A stretch of DNA of 64,000 nt from positions 5,578,198-5,642,197 of the forward strand of contig NZ_AP023355.1 in the NCBI RefSeq assembly GCF_016865425.1. The letters run 5' to 3'. The position numbers and the translations under genes are program-made. Source of the stretch: Actinocatenispora thailandica (lineage in GTDB: Bacteria > Actinomycetota > Actinomycetes > Mycobacteriales > Micromonosporaceae). Below are positions 9,424 to 17,591 of this stretch, in pieces (the first letter of the stretch is position 1; every line of letters begins with the position of its first letter). Below the pieces are notes generated by a model, which was not told the DNA's origin, made no database searches, and saw nothing but the letters and a program-made list of their open reading frames with translations.

Positions 9424-10307
9424 TGGCCGAACCGAACCCCTCCACTGTGGACAAACCGGTGGCCGCCCGGCCGCGGCGGCGGATCGGCGCCGGCAAGATC
9501 GTGGTCTACCTGGTGCTGATCCTGGCGCTGATCCCGGTCGTCTTCCCGATCTACTACGCGTTCGTCGGCAGCGTGATGCCCGGCGGCGACCTGGCCTCCT
9601 CCCCGCCGCGGATCTTCCCCAGCGGGTTCCGCTGGTCCAACGTCACCGGCGTGTTCGACTCCATCCCGCTCGGCCGGCAGTACCTCAACTCGGTGGTGCA
9701 GGCCGGAATCATCACGATCGCGCAGCTGATCACGAGCATCTTCGCGGCGTACGCGTTCGCGCTGATGCCGATGTGGGGCCGCCGCTACCTGTTCGGCGCC
9801 TTCATGGCCACCCTGATGGTGCCGGCCGAGTCGATCATCATCCCGAACTACCTGCACATCGGCGACTGGCACCTGCTGACGTCCGGCTTCGGGGTGCTGG
9901 TCGGTCTGGTGCTGCCGTTCCTGGCCAACATGTTCGGCACCTTCCTGCTGCGCCAGGCGTTCCTGCAGTTCCCCAGCGAGCTGCGGGACGCCGCCACCAT
10001 GGACGGCTGCGGCCACCTGCGGTTCCTGTGGCGCATCCTGGTACCGCTGGCCCGGCCGTCGATCGCCGCCGCCGGGGTGTACATCTTCCTCACCGCGTGG
10101 AACCAGTACTTCTGGCCGCTGCTGGTGACCCGCAGCGCCTCCCAGCAGACCCTGCAGATCGGCATCACCCAGCTGCGCAACGCCGAGGTCGGCGACCTCG
10201 GCCTGGTCGTGGCCGGGGCCGCCCTGTCGGTCATCCCGACCCTGCTGATCGTCATCTTCGGCCAGCGCTACATCGTCCGCGGCCTCACCGCCGGCGCGGT
10301 GCGCTGA
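9423..10307 (+). CDS. ugpE: ABC transporter permease (UgpE-like, MalG type)
   Basis: This 294-residue inner-membrane permease has an N-terminal cytoplasmic tail rich in Pro and Arg, six hydrophobic segments and the EAA-type loop LRDAATMDGCGHLRFLWRI. The ATG lies inside the TGA of the preceding permease (TGATG), so the two partners are translationally coupled. The phrase LRNAEVGDLGLVVAGA near the C-terminus is typical of the second permease of glycerol-3-phosphate/sugar importers. It pairs with the UgpA-like protein to form the channel. Confidence 0.87.
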   Translation: MAEPNPSTVDKPVAARPRRRIGAGKIVVYLVLILALIPVVFPIYYAFVGSVMPGGDLASSPPRIFPSGFRWSNVTGVFDSIPLGRQYLNSVVQAGIITIAQLITSIFAAYAFALMPMWGRRYLFGAFMATLMVPAESIIIPNYLHIGDWHLLTSGFGVLVGLVLPFLANMFGTFLLRQAFLQFPSELRDAATMDGCGHLRFLWRILVPLARPSIAAAGVYIFLTAWNQYFWPLLVTRSASQQTLQIGITQLRNAEVGDLGLVVAGAALSVIPTLLIVIFGQRYIVRGLTAGAVR

Positions 10308-10368
10308 GAACCACGACCCCGCGTGCCGGTCCGTCGACCGTACGAACCCCTGTGGAGGTAACGACACC

Positions 10369-11784
10369 ATGAGATCAGCCAAGATCCGGCGCGGCCTCGC
10401 GGCGCGCGCCCTGGTCGGCGCCGCCGCGCTGGCACTGACCGCCACGATGGCCGCCTGCGGCGGCAGCGACTCCGGCACCAACTCCACCGACGCGCCCGGC
10501 GCCGACGCCCTCAAGGGCGCCAAGTCGCCGGTGACGGTGGAGTTCTGGCACAGCATGAAGGGCGCCAACGTCACCGCGCTCAAGCAGATCGTGGACAAGT
10601 TCAACGCCGCGCACCAGGGCAAGATCGTGGTCAAGCCGCTGTACGTCGGCGAGTACGACGACGCGATCGCCAAGTACAAGACCGCGGTGCAGCAGAAGAA
10701 CACGCCGGAACTGATCCAGGTGTACGACATCGGGTCCCGCTTCATGATCGACTCGAAGCAGACCGTGCCGATGTACAAGTTCATCGCCAAGGACAAGTGG
10801 GACGCCTCCGCGATCGAGCCGAACATCGCGAGCTACTACCAGTTCGACGGCAAGCAGTGGTCGATGCCGTTCAACTCCTCGATGCCGCTGCTGTACATCA
10901 ACAAGGACCTGTTCAAAAAGGCCGGGCTGGACCCGAACAAGCCGCCGAAGAACCTCGACGAGATCGAGGCGGACGCGAAGAAGCTGACCGACAAGAAGAA
11001 GAACATCGTCGGCTTCAACGCCGCCATCTACGGCTGGTACCTCGAACAGCTGATGGCCACCAACGGCGACCAGTACTGCAACGACGACAACGGCCGCAAG
11101 GGCCTCGCCAGCAAGGTGAACTTCGCCGGCCCGGACGGCATCAAGCTCGCCCAGTGGTGGACCACCATGGTCAAGAAGGGGTACGCCTCGAACACCGGCC
11201 GCACCACCGACGCGGCGCAGCAGGCGTTCAAGTCCGGTACCGTCGCGATGGAGCTGGAGTCCACCGGCGAGCTGCGCGACTTCATCAACGGCTCGAAGGG
11301 CAAGTTCAGCGTCGCCGCCGCGCCGTTCCCGCGACTGACCGGCAACGGTGCGCCCGACGGCGGCACCATCATCGGCGGCGCCAGCCTGTGGATCGACGGC
11401 ATCGGCCACACCGACGCGCAGAAGCGCGCCTCCTGGGAGTTCGTCAAGTTCGCCTCGTCCCCGGCGATGCAGGCCAGCTGGCACACCGGTACCGGCTACT
11501 TCCCGGTCAACAGCAAAGCGCTGGACGAGCCGACCGACAAGGCGTGGGTGAAGCAGTACCCGCAGTTCAACGTCGCGGTGCAGCAGCTGCACTCGGCGAA
11601 GCCGTCGATCGCCAGCTCCGGCTGCGCGCTCGGCGTCATGCCGCAGGCCCGGCAGGCCGCCGAGGAGGGCCTGGAGAAGACCATCACCTCCGGCGACCCG
11701 AGCACCGCGGCGGCCAACATGAAGGCCGCGGCCGACTCGCTGGCCAAGCCGATCGCCGACTACAACCGCGCGGTGCAGAAGTAG
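10369..11784 (+). CDS. ugpB: Extracellular solute-binding lipoprotein (UgpB-like)
   Basis: The protein has 471 residues. The N-terminus RRGLAARALVGAAALALTAT leads to the lipobox MAAC, so it should be a membrane-anchored lipoprotein. The body follows the UgpB pattern closely: VEFWHSMKGANVTALKQIV, then ELIQVYDIGS, then SMPFNSSMPLLYINKDLFKK and KAGLDPNKPPKNLDE. UgpB binds sn-glycerol-3-phosphate or glycerophosphodiesters. It is the third gene of the operon, 61 bases after ugpE, with GGAGG before its ATG and a strong terminator after it. Confidence 0.88.
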   Translation: MRSAKIRRGLAARALVGAAALALTATMAACGGSDSGTNSTDAPGADALKGAKSPVTVEFWHSMKGANVTALKQIVDKFNAAHQGKIVVKPLYVGEYDDAIAKYKTAVQQKNTPELIQVYDIGSRFMIDSKQTVPMYKFIAKDKWDASAIEPNIASYYQFDGKQWSMPFNSSMPLLYINKDLFKKAGLDPNKPPKNLDEIEADAKKLTDKKKNIVGFNAAIYGWYLEQLMATNGDQYCNDDNGRKGLASKVNFAGPDGIKLAQWWTTMVKKGYASNTGRTTDAAQQAFKSGTVAMELESTGELRDFINGSKGKFSVAAAPFPRLTGNGAPDGGTIIGGASLWIDGIGHTDAQKRASWEFVKFASSPAMQASWHTGTGYFPVNSKALDEPTDKAWVKQYPQFNVAVQQLHSAKPSIASSGCALGVMPQARQAAEEGLEKTITSGDPSTAAANMKAAADSLAKPIADYNRAVQK

Positions 11785-11797
11785 CGCGCCAGCCACG

Positions 11798-11830
11798 GAC
11801 GGCCCGCCGGATCCGTTCCGGCGGGCCGTC
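11798..11830 (+). terminator. Terminator of the ugp-like operon
   Basis: Perfect 14-base stem GACGGCCCGCCGGA / TCCGGCGGGCCGTC with a five-base loop, starting 14 bases past the ugpB stop codon. Confidence 0.85.
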
Positions 11831-11859
11831 GTCGCGCCGACACCATCCACAAGGGAGGG

Positions 11860-12168
11860 TCAGTCCGCCGGGTACCAGGCGGCGGCCCGCATGTCCACCC
11901 GGTCGCCGCGGAACGGCACGCCCTCCGCGGCGAGCAGCGCCCGGGCCCGCAGCTCGTGCCCCGGCGGCGTCCGCCCCACCGAGTTGACCACCCGGTACCA
12001 GCACACCGCGGCACCGTAGCGGGCCATCACCGTACCGACCGAGCGCGCCGACGCCACGCCGCCGCGCGCGCACACCACGTCGGCGATCGCCCCGTACGAC
12101 ATGACCCGGCCGGGCGGGATCGCCTCGACGACCGTCAACACCGCGTCCGCGTTGTCGGGCAGCTCCAT
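11860..12168 (-). CDS. Alkyltransferase-like protein (ATL, MGMT-like DNA-binding domain)
   Basis: This 102-residue protein has the MGMT DNA-binding fold: the arginine-finger helix SYGAIADVV, then SARSVGTVMA, then VCWYRVVNSVGRTPPG. In true O6-alkylguanine transferases the acceptor motif is PCHRV. Here the equivalent is CWYRVV, with Trp at the cysteine position, which defines ATL proteins. ATLs do not remove the alkyl group; they bind O6-alkylguanine and hand the lesion to nucleotide excision repair. It is a single gene with its own short upstream gap. Confidence 0.88.
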   Translation of the reverse strand: MELPDNADAVLTVVEAIPPGRVMSYGAIADVVCARGGVASARSVGTVMARYGAAVCWYRVVNSVGRTPPGHELRARALLAAEGVPFRGDRVDMRAAAWYPAD

Positions 12169-12190
12169 ACCCGAACGGTACTGCCCCGGG

Positions 12191-12778
12191 TCAGATGGGG
12201 ACGGTGGCGGGTTCGGTGAGCAGCCGGCGCACCGGGGCCAGGTCCACGCAGTACGGTTCGGCGCCGGTCACCGCGCGCACCAGCTGCGCGGTGTCCGGCC
12301 CGTCCGGCGGGACCACCACCCGCAGCACCGCCAGCGCGGCGGCGGACCAGCGCGGCAGGCTGGCCCACGCCTCCAGCACCACCTCGGTCGCGTCGCCCAG
12401 CCCACGTTCCAGGATCCGGCGGATCCGCCGGTCGGGCACGCCGGCCGGGTCGGGCAGCGGCTCGTCGGTCGCCTCGTGCCAGGCGTCGGCGAAGTAGCCG
12501 GCGCCCTCGGCGACGGTCTTCAGGCAGCCGAGCACCGGCGACACCGCCGGCGCGGGATCGGCGCCGTACTCGGTGAGCAGGGCGACGACGGTGGCCGCCC
12601 AGCTGGCCGGGGCCGGGTCGAGCAGTTCCAGCCTGCCGCCCAGGTGGGTCATCGCGGCCTGCCGGTCGGCGGGCGTCGCGACGGCCACCTGACCGTACAC
12701 AGTGGACAGTGCAGTGGCGAATCCGGGCTGGTCGGCGGAGGTCAACGCCCGGCAGGCGGTCGGCAGGTTCGCAGGCAC
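12191..12778 (-). CDS. Hypothetical protein, mostly helical
   Basis: The reading frame of 195 residues has strong actinomycete codon bias, from GTG (PANLPTACRALTSADQPGF) to LTEPATVPI. Runs such as ATVVALLTEYGADPAPAVSPVLGCL suggest stacked helices. I do not recognise the family. The frame stays open further upstream to about 14.0 kb only through GC-rich antisense sequence, so I placed the start at the GTG where plausible protein sequence begins. A 14-base-spaced CATGATCATG palindrome lies immediately upstream. Confidence 0.6.
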   Translation of the reverse strand: MPANLPTACRALTSADQPGFATALSTVYGQVAVATPADRQAAMTHLGGRLELLDPAPASWAATVVALLTEYGADPAPAVSPVLGCLKTVAEGAGYFADAWHEATDEPLPDPAGVPDRRIRRILERGLGDATEVVLEAWASLPRWSAAALAVLRVVVPPDGPDTAQLVRAVTGAEPYCVDLAPVRRLLTEPATVPI

Positions 12779-12889
12779 ACCATGATCATGCCGGCGGGTG
12801 TCAAGCCGGTGTGAAGTCGACCGTCGAGAACCTGCGAACCGACACGCCCGGCCGGCGGCGGACCCAGCCCGGACACCGGGCGCGGCCCC

Positions 12890-13006
12890 GGGAGCCCCGA
12901 GAGCCGGGAACCCCGAGAGCCCGGGGAGCCCGGGGAGCCCAGGGAGCCCAGGGAGCCCGGGGAGCCCGGGGAGCCCGGGGAGCCCGGGGAGCCCGGGGAG
13001 CCCGGC
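12890..13006. repeat. 9-base tandem repeat (GGAGCCCGG type)
   Basis: About a dozen units of GGAGCCCGG and close variants (GGAGCCCAG, GAGAGCCCG) run head to tail and end a few bases before the stop codon of the methyltransferase gene. The period of nine keeps all frames open, which creates long spurious ORFs on both strands. No protein use is evident. Confidence 0.9.
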
Positions 13007-13008
13007 GG

Positions 13009-13773
13009 TCAGGATCGGCCAGCAGCCGCGGTCTCGTCCGCGGACTGCCCCGCCCGCGCCTTGGCCTGCTCCAACACCTCGTCCCACGGCCCCGCCGCCC
13101 GGTCCCGGACGACCGAACAGCGCGTCGCCGGATCGGGGGTGTCGCCCAGCGGCCCCAGCCGGGAGGCACGGTTGGCCCACCAGCGCACCACCGGACGGAT
13201 GAACCGCATGGTCGGGGCGTACTTGACCGGTTTCTGCAGCACCGCGACCGTGTCGCCCCAGTAGTCGTCGACCGCGATCCGCGCGTAGTCGAGCCGGCCG
13301 TCGCTCTTCGGCGGGTAGTGCGTGTGCACGTGCCGGAGGGTCAGCCGGGACGCCGTCGCGAGCGCCCGGACCCCGTCCGGGTAGTAGCGCCAGCAGTCCA
13401 CGCCGGTGTGCTTGTGCCCCCGCGACGGCGCGGTGAAGAAGAACAGCCCGCCGGGCCGGAGGATCCGGGCGACCTCCAGGATCGACGCCCAGGGCATCGG
13501 GATGTGCTCGAACACCGAACCCGACACGACGACGTCGGCGCGGCCGCTCTTCACCGGGATCGTGTACGGCTTGGGCATCACCGCGTCGACGTTGTTGCCG
13601 TCCCGCACGTCGACGCCGAAGTACGAGTGGTCGATGCCCTCGAACAGGGCACGATGGGTGACCAGCTGGTTCGGTGACGTGGCGGACCCGAGTTCCACGA
13701 CGTCCAGATGTCGCCCCTTCGGCAGGTACCTCGACATCGTCTCGGCCATGTGGTTGTACTGCGACGCATGCAC
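13009..13773 (-). CDS. Class I SAM-dependent methyltransferase
   Basis: This 254-residue soluble protein has a Rossmann-type methyltransferase core: DVVELGSATSPNQLV (motif I region), YFGVDVRDGNNVD (acidic end of strand 2), ADVVVSGSVFEHIPMPW, and EVARILRPGGLFFFTAPS (post-motif). That pattern matches Methyltransf_11-like enzymes acting on small molecules or sugars. The substrate is unknown. The C-terminal 80 residues (WGDTVAVLQKPVKYAPTMRF) are less typical. It sits alone between the tandem repeat and an AT-richer upstream gap. Confidence 0.82.
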   Translation of the reverse strand: MHASQYNHMAETMSRYLPKGRHLDVVELGSATSPNQLVTHRALFEGIDHSYFGVDVRDGNNVDAVMPKPYTIPVKSGRADVVVSGSVFEHIPMPWASILEVARILRPGGLFFFTAPSRGHKHTGVDCWRYYPDGVRALATASRLTLRHVHTHYPPKSDGRLDYARIAVDDYWGDTVAVLQKPVKYAPTMRFIRPVVRWWANRASRLGPLGDTPDPATRCSVVRDRAAGPWDEVLEQAKARAGQSADETAAAGRS

Positions 13774-13965
13774 CGCAACGCTCCCTAGCGATCCCCGGCG
13801 CCAGGTGACGCCCTCCCCCGGAAACTAGTGTGCGGCGAGCCCGTTGCCGGGGTGCGCGGATCAGCGTTAATCGTCCGCTGATCAGGTCTTCACCCGGACT
13901 GGCCGAGCGGTAACCGTGCGCTGAGCCAGGCACCGCCCACGGGGCACGGATCGGACCGGAACGAC

Positions 13966-13999
13966 GCGGGGCCCGGATCCGGGTGGATCCGGGCCCCGC
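13966..13999 (-). terminator. Terminator downstream of moeZ
   Basis: Perfect 15-base stem GCGGGGCCCGGATCC / GGATCCGGGCCCCGC with a four-base loop, 16 bases beyond the moeZ stop codon. Confidence 0.85.
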
Positions 14000-14015
14000 C
14001 ACACGGTTCGGACGA

Positions 14016-15197
14016 TCAGTACGTCGGCAGACTCGGATCCACCTGGGCCTGCCAGGCCAGCACGCCGCCCTGCACGTGCACCGCGTCGGCGAACCCGGCC
14101 GCCTTCAACGCCGCCAGCGCCTCCGCCGAGCGCACCCCGGACTTGCAGTGCAACACGATCTGCCGGTCCTGCGGCAGCGACGCCAGCGCCTCGCCGGACA
14201 GGATGTCGCCCTTCGGGATCAGCACCGAGCCGGGGATCCGGATGATCTCGAACTCGGCCTGCTCCCGCACGTCGACCAGCAGGAAGTCCTTGCCGGCGTC
14301 CTGCCACTCCTTCAGCTCGGTGGCGGTGATCGTCGACCCCTGCACGGCCTCGGTCGCCTCGTCCGACACCGCGCCGCAGAAGTCCTCGTAGTCCTCCAGC
14401 AGCGCGGTCTGGGTCGGGTGCTCGCCGCACAGCGGGCAGTTCGGGTCCTTGCGCACCTTGATGTCGCGGTAGGACATCTCCAGCGCGTCGTACACCATCA
14501 GCCGGCCGACCAGCGGGTCACCGATCCCGGTGATCAGCTTGATCGCCTCGTTCACCTGGATCGAGCCGATCGAGGCGCACAGCACGCCGAGCACCCCGCC
14601 CTCGGCGCAGGACGGCACCATCCCGGGCGGCGGCGGCACCGGGTACAGGCAGCGGTAGCAGGGGCCGTGCTCGGCCCAGAACACGCTGGCCTGCCCGTCG
14701 AACCGGTAGATCGACCCCCACACGTACGGCTTGCCGAGCAGCACCGCCGCGTCGTTCACCATGTACCGGGTGGCGAAGTTGTCGGTGCCGTCCACGATCA
14801 GGTCGTAACCGGCGAAGATGTCCATCACGTTGTCGATGGTCAGCTGCTCGTCGTGCACCACGACCTCGACCAGCGGGTTGATCTCGGCGATCGACTCCTT
14901 CGCCGACTGCGCCTTCGACTTGCCCACGTCGGACACGCCGTGGATGATCTGGCGCTGCAGGTTCGACTCGTCGACGGTGTCGAAGTCGATCACGCCGAGG
15001 GTGCCGACACCGGCCGCCGCGAGGTAGAGCAGCGCCGGAGAGCCGAGCCCGCCCGCGCCGACACACAGCACCTTCGCGTTCTTCAGCCGCTTCTGGCCGT
15101 CCATGGCGACGTCCGGAATGATCAGATGCCGGGAGTAGCGCCGGACCTCGTCCACGGACAACTCCGCGGCGGGCTCGACGAGCGGTGGGAGCGACAC
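14016..15197 (-). CDS. moeZ: Adenylyltransferase / sulfurtransferase MoeZ
   Basis: The 393-residue protein combines two domains. The ThiF/MoeB-like E1 domain (about residues 15-265) has GAGGLGSP, DFDTVDESNLQRQ and zinc-binding pairs CYRC and CPLC. It adenylates the C-terminus of sulfur-carrier proteins. The rhodanese domain (about 285-393) carries the sulfur-accepting Cys in LHCKSGVRSAEAL. In actinobacteria MoeZ serves molybdopterin, thiamine and CysO-dependent cysteine synthesis. I chose the GTG at 15197 because GGAGGA lies seven bases upstream. Its length is close to that of mycobacterial MoeZ, and the DUF3152 gene upstream is a common neighbour. Confidence 0.95.
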   Translation of the reverse strand: MSLPPLVEPAAELSVDEVRRYSRHLIIPDVAMDGQKRLKNAKVLCVGAGGLGSPALLYLAAAGVGTLGVIDFDTVDESNLQRQIIHGVSDVGKSKAQSAKESIAEINPLVEVVVHDEQLTIDNVMDIFAGYDLIVDGTDNFATRYMVNDAAVLLGKPYVWGSIYRFDGQASVFWAEHGPCYRCLYPVPPPPGMVPSCAEGGVLGVLCASIGSIQVNEAIKLITGIGDPLVGRLMVYDALEMSYRDIKVRKDPNCPLCGEHPTQTALLEDYEDFCGAVSDEATEAVQGSTITATELKEWQDAGKDFLLVDVREQAEFEIIRIPGSVLIPKGDILSGEALASLPQDRQIVLHCKSGVRSAEALAALKAAGFADAVHVQGGVLAWQAQVDPSLPTY

Positions 15198-15307
15198 GGG
15201 TCTCCTCCGTGGCTCGGGTACGGGTTGACGTTCATCGAACATTGTTGCTCGCCGGCGCGGGGGTCGCCCATGACCTCCGCCACCCGTCCCAGCAGCCGGT
15301 CGAGCCG

Positions 15308-15365
15308 GCCGGTTCGGAATCAGCCGGTTCGGAATCAGCCGGTGTATCGGAATCAGCCGGTGTAG
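15308..15365. repeat. Short direct repeat (GGTTCGGAATCAGCC, three copies)
   Basis: Three copies of CGGAATCAGCCGGT, each preceded by TT or TAT, lie between moeZ and the DUF3152 gene and run into the last codons of the latter. The third copy supplies its stop region, so repeat expansion could alter the DUF3152 C-terminus. Confidence 0.75.
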
Positions 15366-16258
15366 TAGCTCGACGGGTCCTTCGGGATGTCGGCCTGCGA
15401 GTAGTCGCCCTCCGGGCCCTGGTAGAGCTTGCCGTTCGGGTACGGCCACGGGTTCGGCACGCAGCCGTGCATGCCCAGCGTCTGCTGCTGCATCGTCGGC
15501 GCCTTCTTGCCTTTGCCCGGGCACAGCTGGTGACCGTGGCCGAGCCGGTGCCCCACCTCGTGACCGATCGCGTAGTCGCGGTAGTCGTCGAGATTCTTGT
15601 AGTACGGCACGCCGTGCACCCAGCGGGACACGTTGATCATCACGCTGTCCTCGTACCGGCAGGAGGTGTAGCCGTCCGGGTCGTCGTGGCACATCCGGTC
15701 CCGGGTGCCGGGCGTGACCAGGTGCAGCACGAAGTCGGCCGACGCGCCCGGCCCGACCCGCTGGAACCGCCAGTCACCGCCGGCCGTCCAGCCCTGCTTG
15801 TTGCCGAGGATCGCCACCACCCGGTCGGCGAACGCCGACACGTCGATGCCCTTGATGTCGGTCTCCACCTCGACCTGGAACCGCAGCAACGTGCCGGAGC
15901 GGCCGTACACCTTGCTGGTGCCGGGCGCGGTGACGAACTTCCCGGACCCGTCCTTCGGGTACCGCACCGTTTCGGCGCTCGCCGACGCGCTCGGCGTCGG
16001 TGACGCGCTGTGGTGGTGACTCACCGGGGCGCCGCTCGGCACCGTACTCGGCGACTTCGCCACCGCGGAGGCACCGTGCCGCGGATCCCTGGTCCCGCCC
16101 TGGACCAGGTCGACGGCCACCACGACCACCGCAACCAGCAGCACCACCAGCAGGAACGTCCGCCGGCGACGACGCAGCATCCGCTGCCGGGCGAGCAGCC
16201 GGGCGTCGACCCGGGCTGCCGCCCCGCTGCGTGGACGTGGGCGCGTCGGTGCTGACAT
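15353..16258 (-). CDS. DUF3152 protein, membrane-anchored putative zinc metalloprotease
   Basis: The protein has 301 residues. An Arg-rich N-terminus (RQRMLRRRRR) precedes one hydrophobic anchor (TFLLVVLLVAVVVVAVDLV). A Ser/His/Pro-rich linker follows and then a DUF3152 domain. The C-terminal part contains AIGHEVGHRLGHGHQLCPG, an extended HExxHxxGxxH zinc motif of the metzincin type, so an extracytoplasmic protease is plausible. Two conserved cysteine pairs (CHDDPDGYTSC and LCPG with GMHGC) may form disulfides. Its place beside moeZ is conserved in many actinomycetes. Substrate unknown. Confidence 0.88.
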   Translation of the reverse strand: MSAPTRPRPRSGAAARVDARLLARQRMLRRRRRTFLLVVLLVAVVVVAVDLVQGGTRDPRHGASAVAKSPSTVPSGAPVSHHHSASPTPSASASAETVRYPKDGSGKFVTAPGTSKVYGRSGTLLRFQVEVETDIKGIDVSAFADRVVAILGNKQGWTAGGDWRFQRVGPGASADFVLHLVTPGTRDRMCHDDPDGYTSCRYEDSVMINVSRWVHGVPYYKNLDDYRDYAIGHEVGHRLGHGHQLCPGKGKKAPTMQQQTLGMHGCVPNPWPYPNGKLYQGPEGDYSQADIPKDPSSYYTG

Positions 16259-16363
16259 TGCAGCTCAGGGTGCCACGAACGGCCCAGGTGATCGCGTCAC
16301 GACACGAACCAGCGACGTTTCTCACCGTATCGACGGCATTGGCCGATCCGCCGGCCGCCGGCG

Positions 16364-17494
16364 CTATCGTGGCCGGTCCTCGCCCGCCCCGCCGGGGCCG
16401 CCGGCCCGACCGCCCGTTGCGGGGCCGCGGGCCCCACCGCCCGTTGCGGGGCCACGGGCCCGACCGCCCTCGCCCGGCACGCCGGCCCGGCTGTCGGCAC
16501 CGACCGCGCCGTCCCGGTCACCGCCGTCCCGGCCGCTGGCGGCCCGGTCACCGCCGTCCCGGTCGCTGGCGGCCCGGTCGCTTTCGGTGACGAGGGCGAG
16601 CAGCGCACGCGCCACGGTACGCGGGTTCTCCAGCTGGGCGACGTGGCCGACGCCGTCGAGGGTGAGCAGCCGGACGTCCGGGCCGGTGGCGGCCAGCCGG
16701 TCGGCCAGCCGGACCGGCACCAACCGGTCGTCGCGGCCCCACACCACCAGCGTCGGCACGGCGATGCGGGCGACCGCCGACCAGAGCGTGTCGGTACCGG
16801 CACGCAGGAAGTCGACCAGCAGCGCCCGGAACGTCCGCAGGTACGCCTCGGCGTGCCAGCGGGTGGTCAACCACTCGCCGGCCTCGGCGACGAACGCGTC
16901 CAGCAACTCGGCGGTGACCGTACCGGGCTGCGCCATGCAACTGTCCAGCGACTGCCGGGTCAGGCCGGCCGGGCCGAGCCGGCGCATCGACGCCGACAGC
17001 GCCAGCGCCGCGCCCGGCAGCCACGCCGCCGGCACCAGGGGGCCGAGCTGCGACTGCCACGGTCGGTGGAACGGCATCGCCGGCGAGATCAGGGTCAGGC
17101 TGCGCACCAGCTCCGGGTGGGCCGCCGCGACCCGCACCGTGACCGCCCCGCCCAGCGAGTTGCCGACCAGGTGCACCGGGCCGTCGAGTGCCGCCAGCCA
17201 GCCCGCGACGTGCTCGGCCAGTGCCGGCAGCGTGCAGCGGCGCAGCGGCGCGCTGCCGCCGAACCCGGGCAGGTCCAGCGCGTACCCGCGGCGCGGCGCG
17301 AGCAGCCCGCCCAGCAGCGTCCAGTCCAGCGCCGAACCGCCGAGCCCGTGCACGTACGCGATCGGGGTGCCGCCCGGTTCGCCGACAACCCGCATCCGGC
17401 TGGCCAGCCCGCGCACCCACAGCTTGCGCACCGGCCACGCGGTGACCGGCCGGTCCGGCACCAGCCCCGCCGCCGCCATCGCCGCCTTCCGCAC
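16364..17494 (-). CDS. Alpha/beta hydrolase with low-complexity C-terminal tail
   Basis: The 376-residue protein shows the oxyanion region YVHGLGGSALDW, nucleophile elbow VGNSLGG (Ser), acid in WGRDDRLVP and the histidine in DGVGHVAQLE. These complete the triad of a cytoplasmic alpha/beta hydrolase of the esterase/epoxide-hydrolase class. After about residue 305 the chain becomes a repetitive tail (RAASDRDGGDR, then ARGPATGGG) encoded by GC-rich repeats, not part of the fold and probably variable between strains. The start lies just before MAAAGLVPDRP, and a shorter ATG is possible. Substrate unknown. Confidence 0.85.
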   Translation of the reverse strand: MRKAAMAAAGLVPDRPVTAWPVRKLWVRGLASRMRVVGEPGGTPIAYVHGLGGSALDWTLLGGLLAPRRGYALDLPGFGGSAPLRRCTLPALAEHVAGWLAALDGPVHLVGNSLGGAVTVRVAAAHPELVRSLTLISPAMPFHRPWQSQLGPLVPAAWLPGAALALSASMRRLGPAGLTRQSLDSCMAQPGTVTAELLDAFVAEAGEWLTTRWHAEAYLRTFRALLVDFLRAGTDTLWSAVARIAVPTLVVWGRDDRLVPVRLADRLAATGPDVRLLTLDGVGHVAQLENPRTVARALLALVTESDRAASDRDGGDRAASGRDGGDRDGAVGADSRAGVPGEGGRARGPATGGGARGPATGGRAGGPGGAGEDRPR

Positions 17495-17526
17495 TCCGCC
17501 AACCTATCCCCATGTCCCACAGGCGC

Positions 17527-17577
17527 GTTGATCATGGCGTTGGCTGGGCGAGCAATCGACACGACGCCATGATCAAC
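17527..17577. repeat. Inverted repeat GTTGATCATGGCGT / ACGCCATGATCAAC
   Basis: Perfect 14-base arms (17527-17540 and 17564-17577) with a 23-base loop in the gap between the response regulator and the hydrolase. It could serve as a terminator or be a genome-wide intergenic repeat. A related CATGATCATG occurs at 12781. Confidence 0.75.
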
Positions 17578-17591
17578 AAGGCGGGTGGCGC

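Noticed and set aside
12779-14002. Long minus-strand upstream extension of the hypothetical gene at 12191
   Set aside because: It overlaps the methyltransferase gene in another frame and the 9-base repeats; protein-like sequence begins only at the GTG at 12778.
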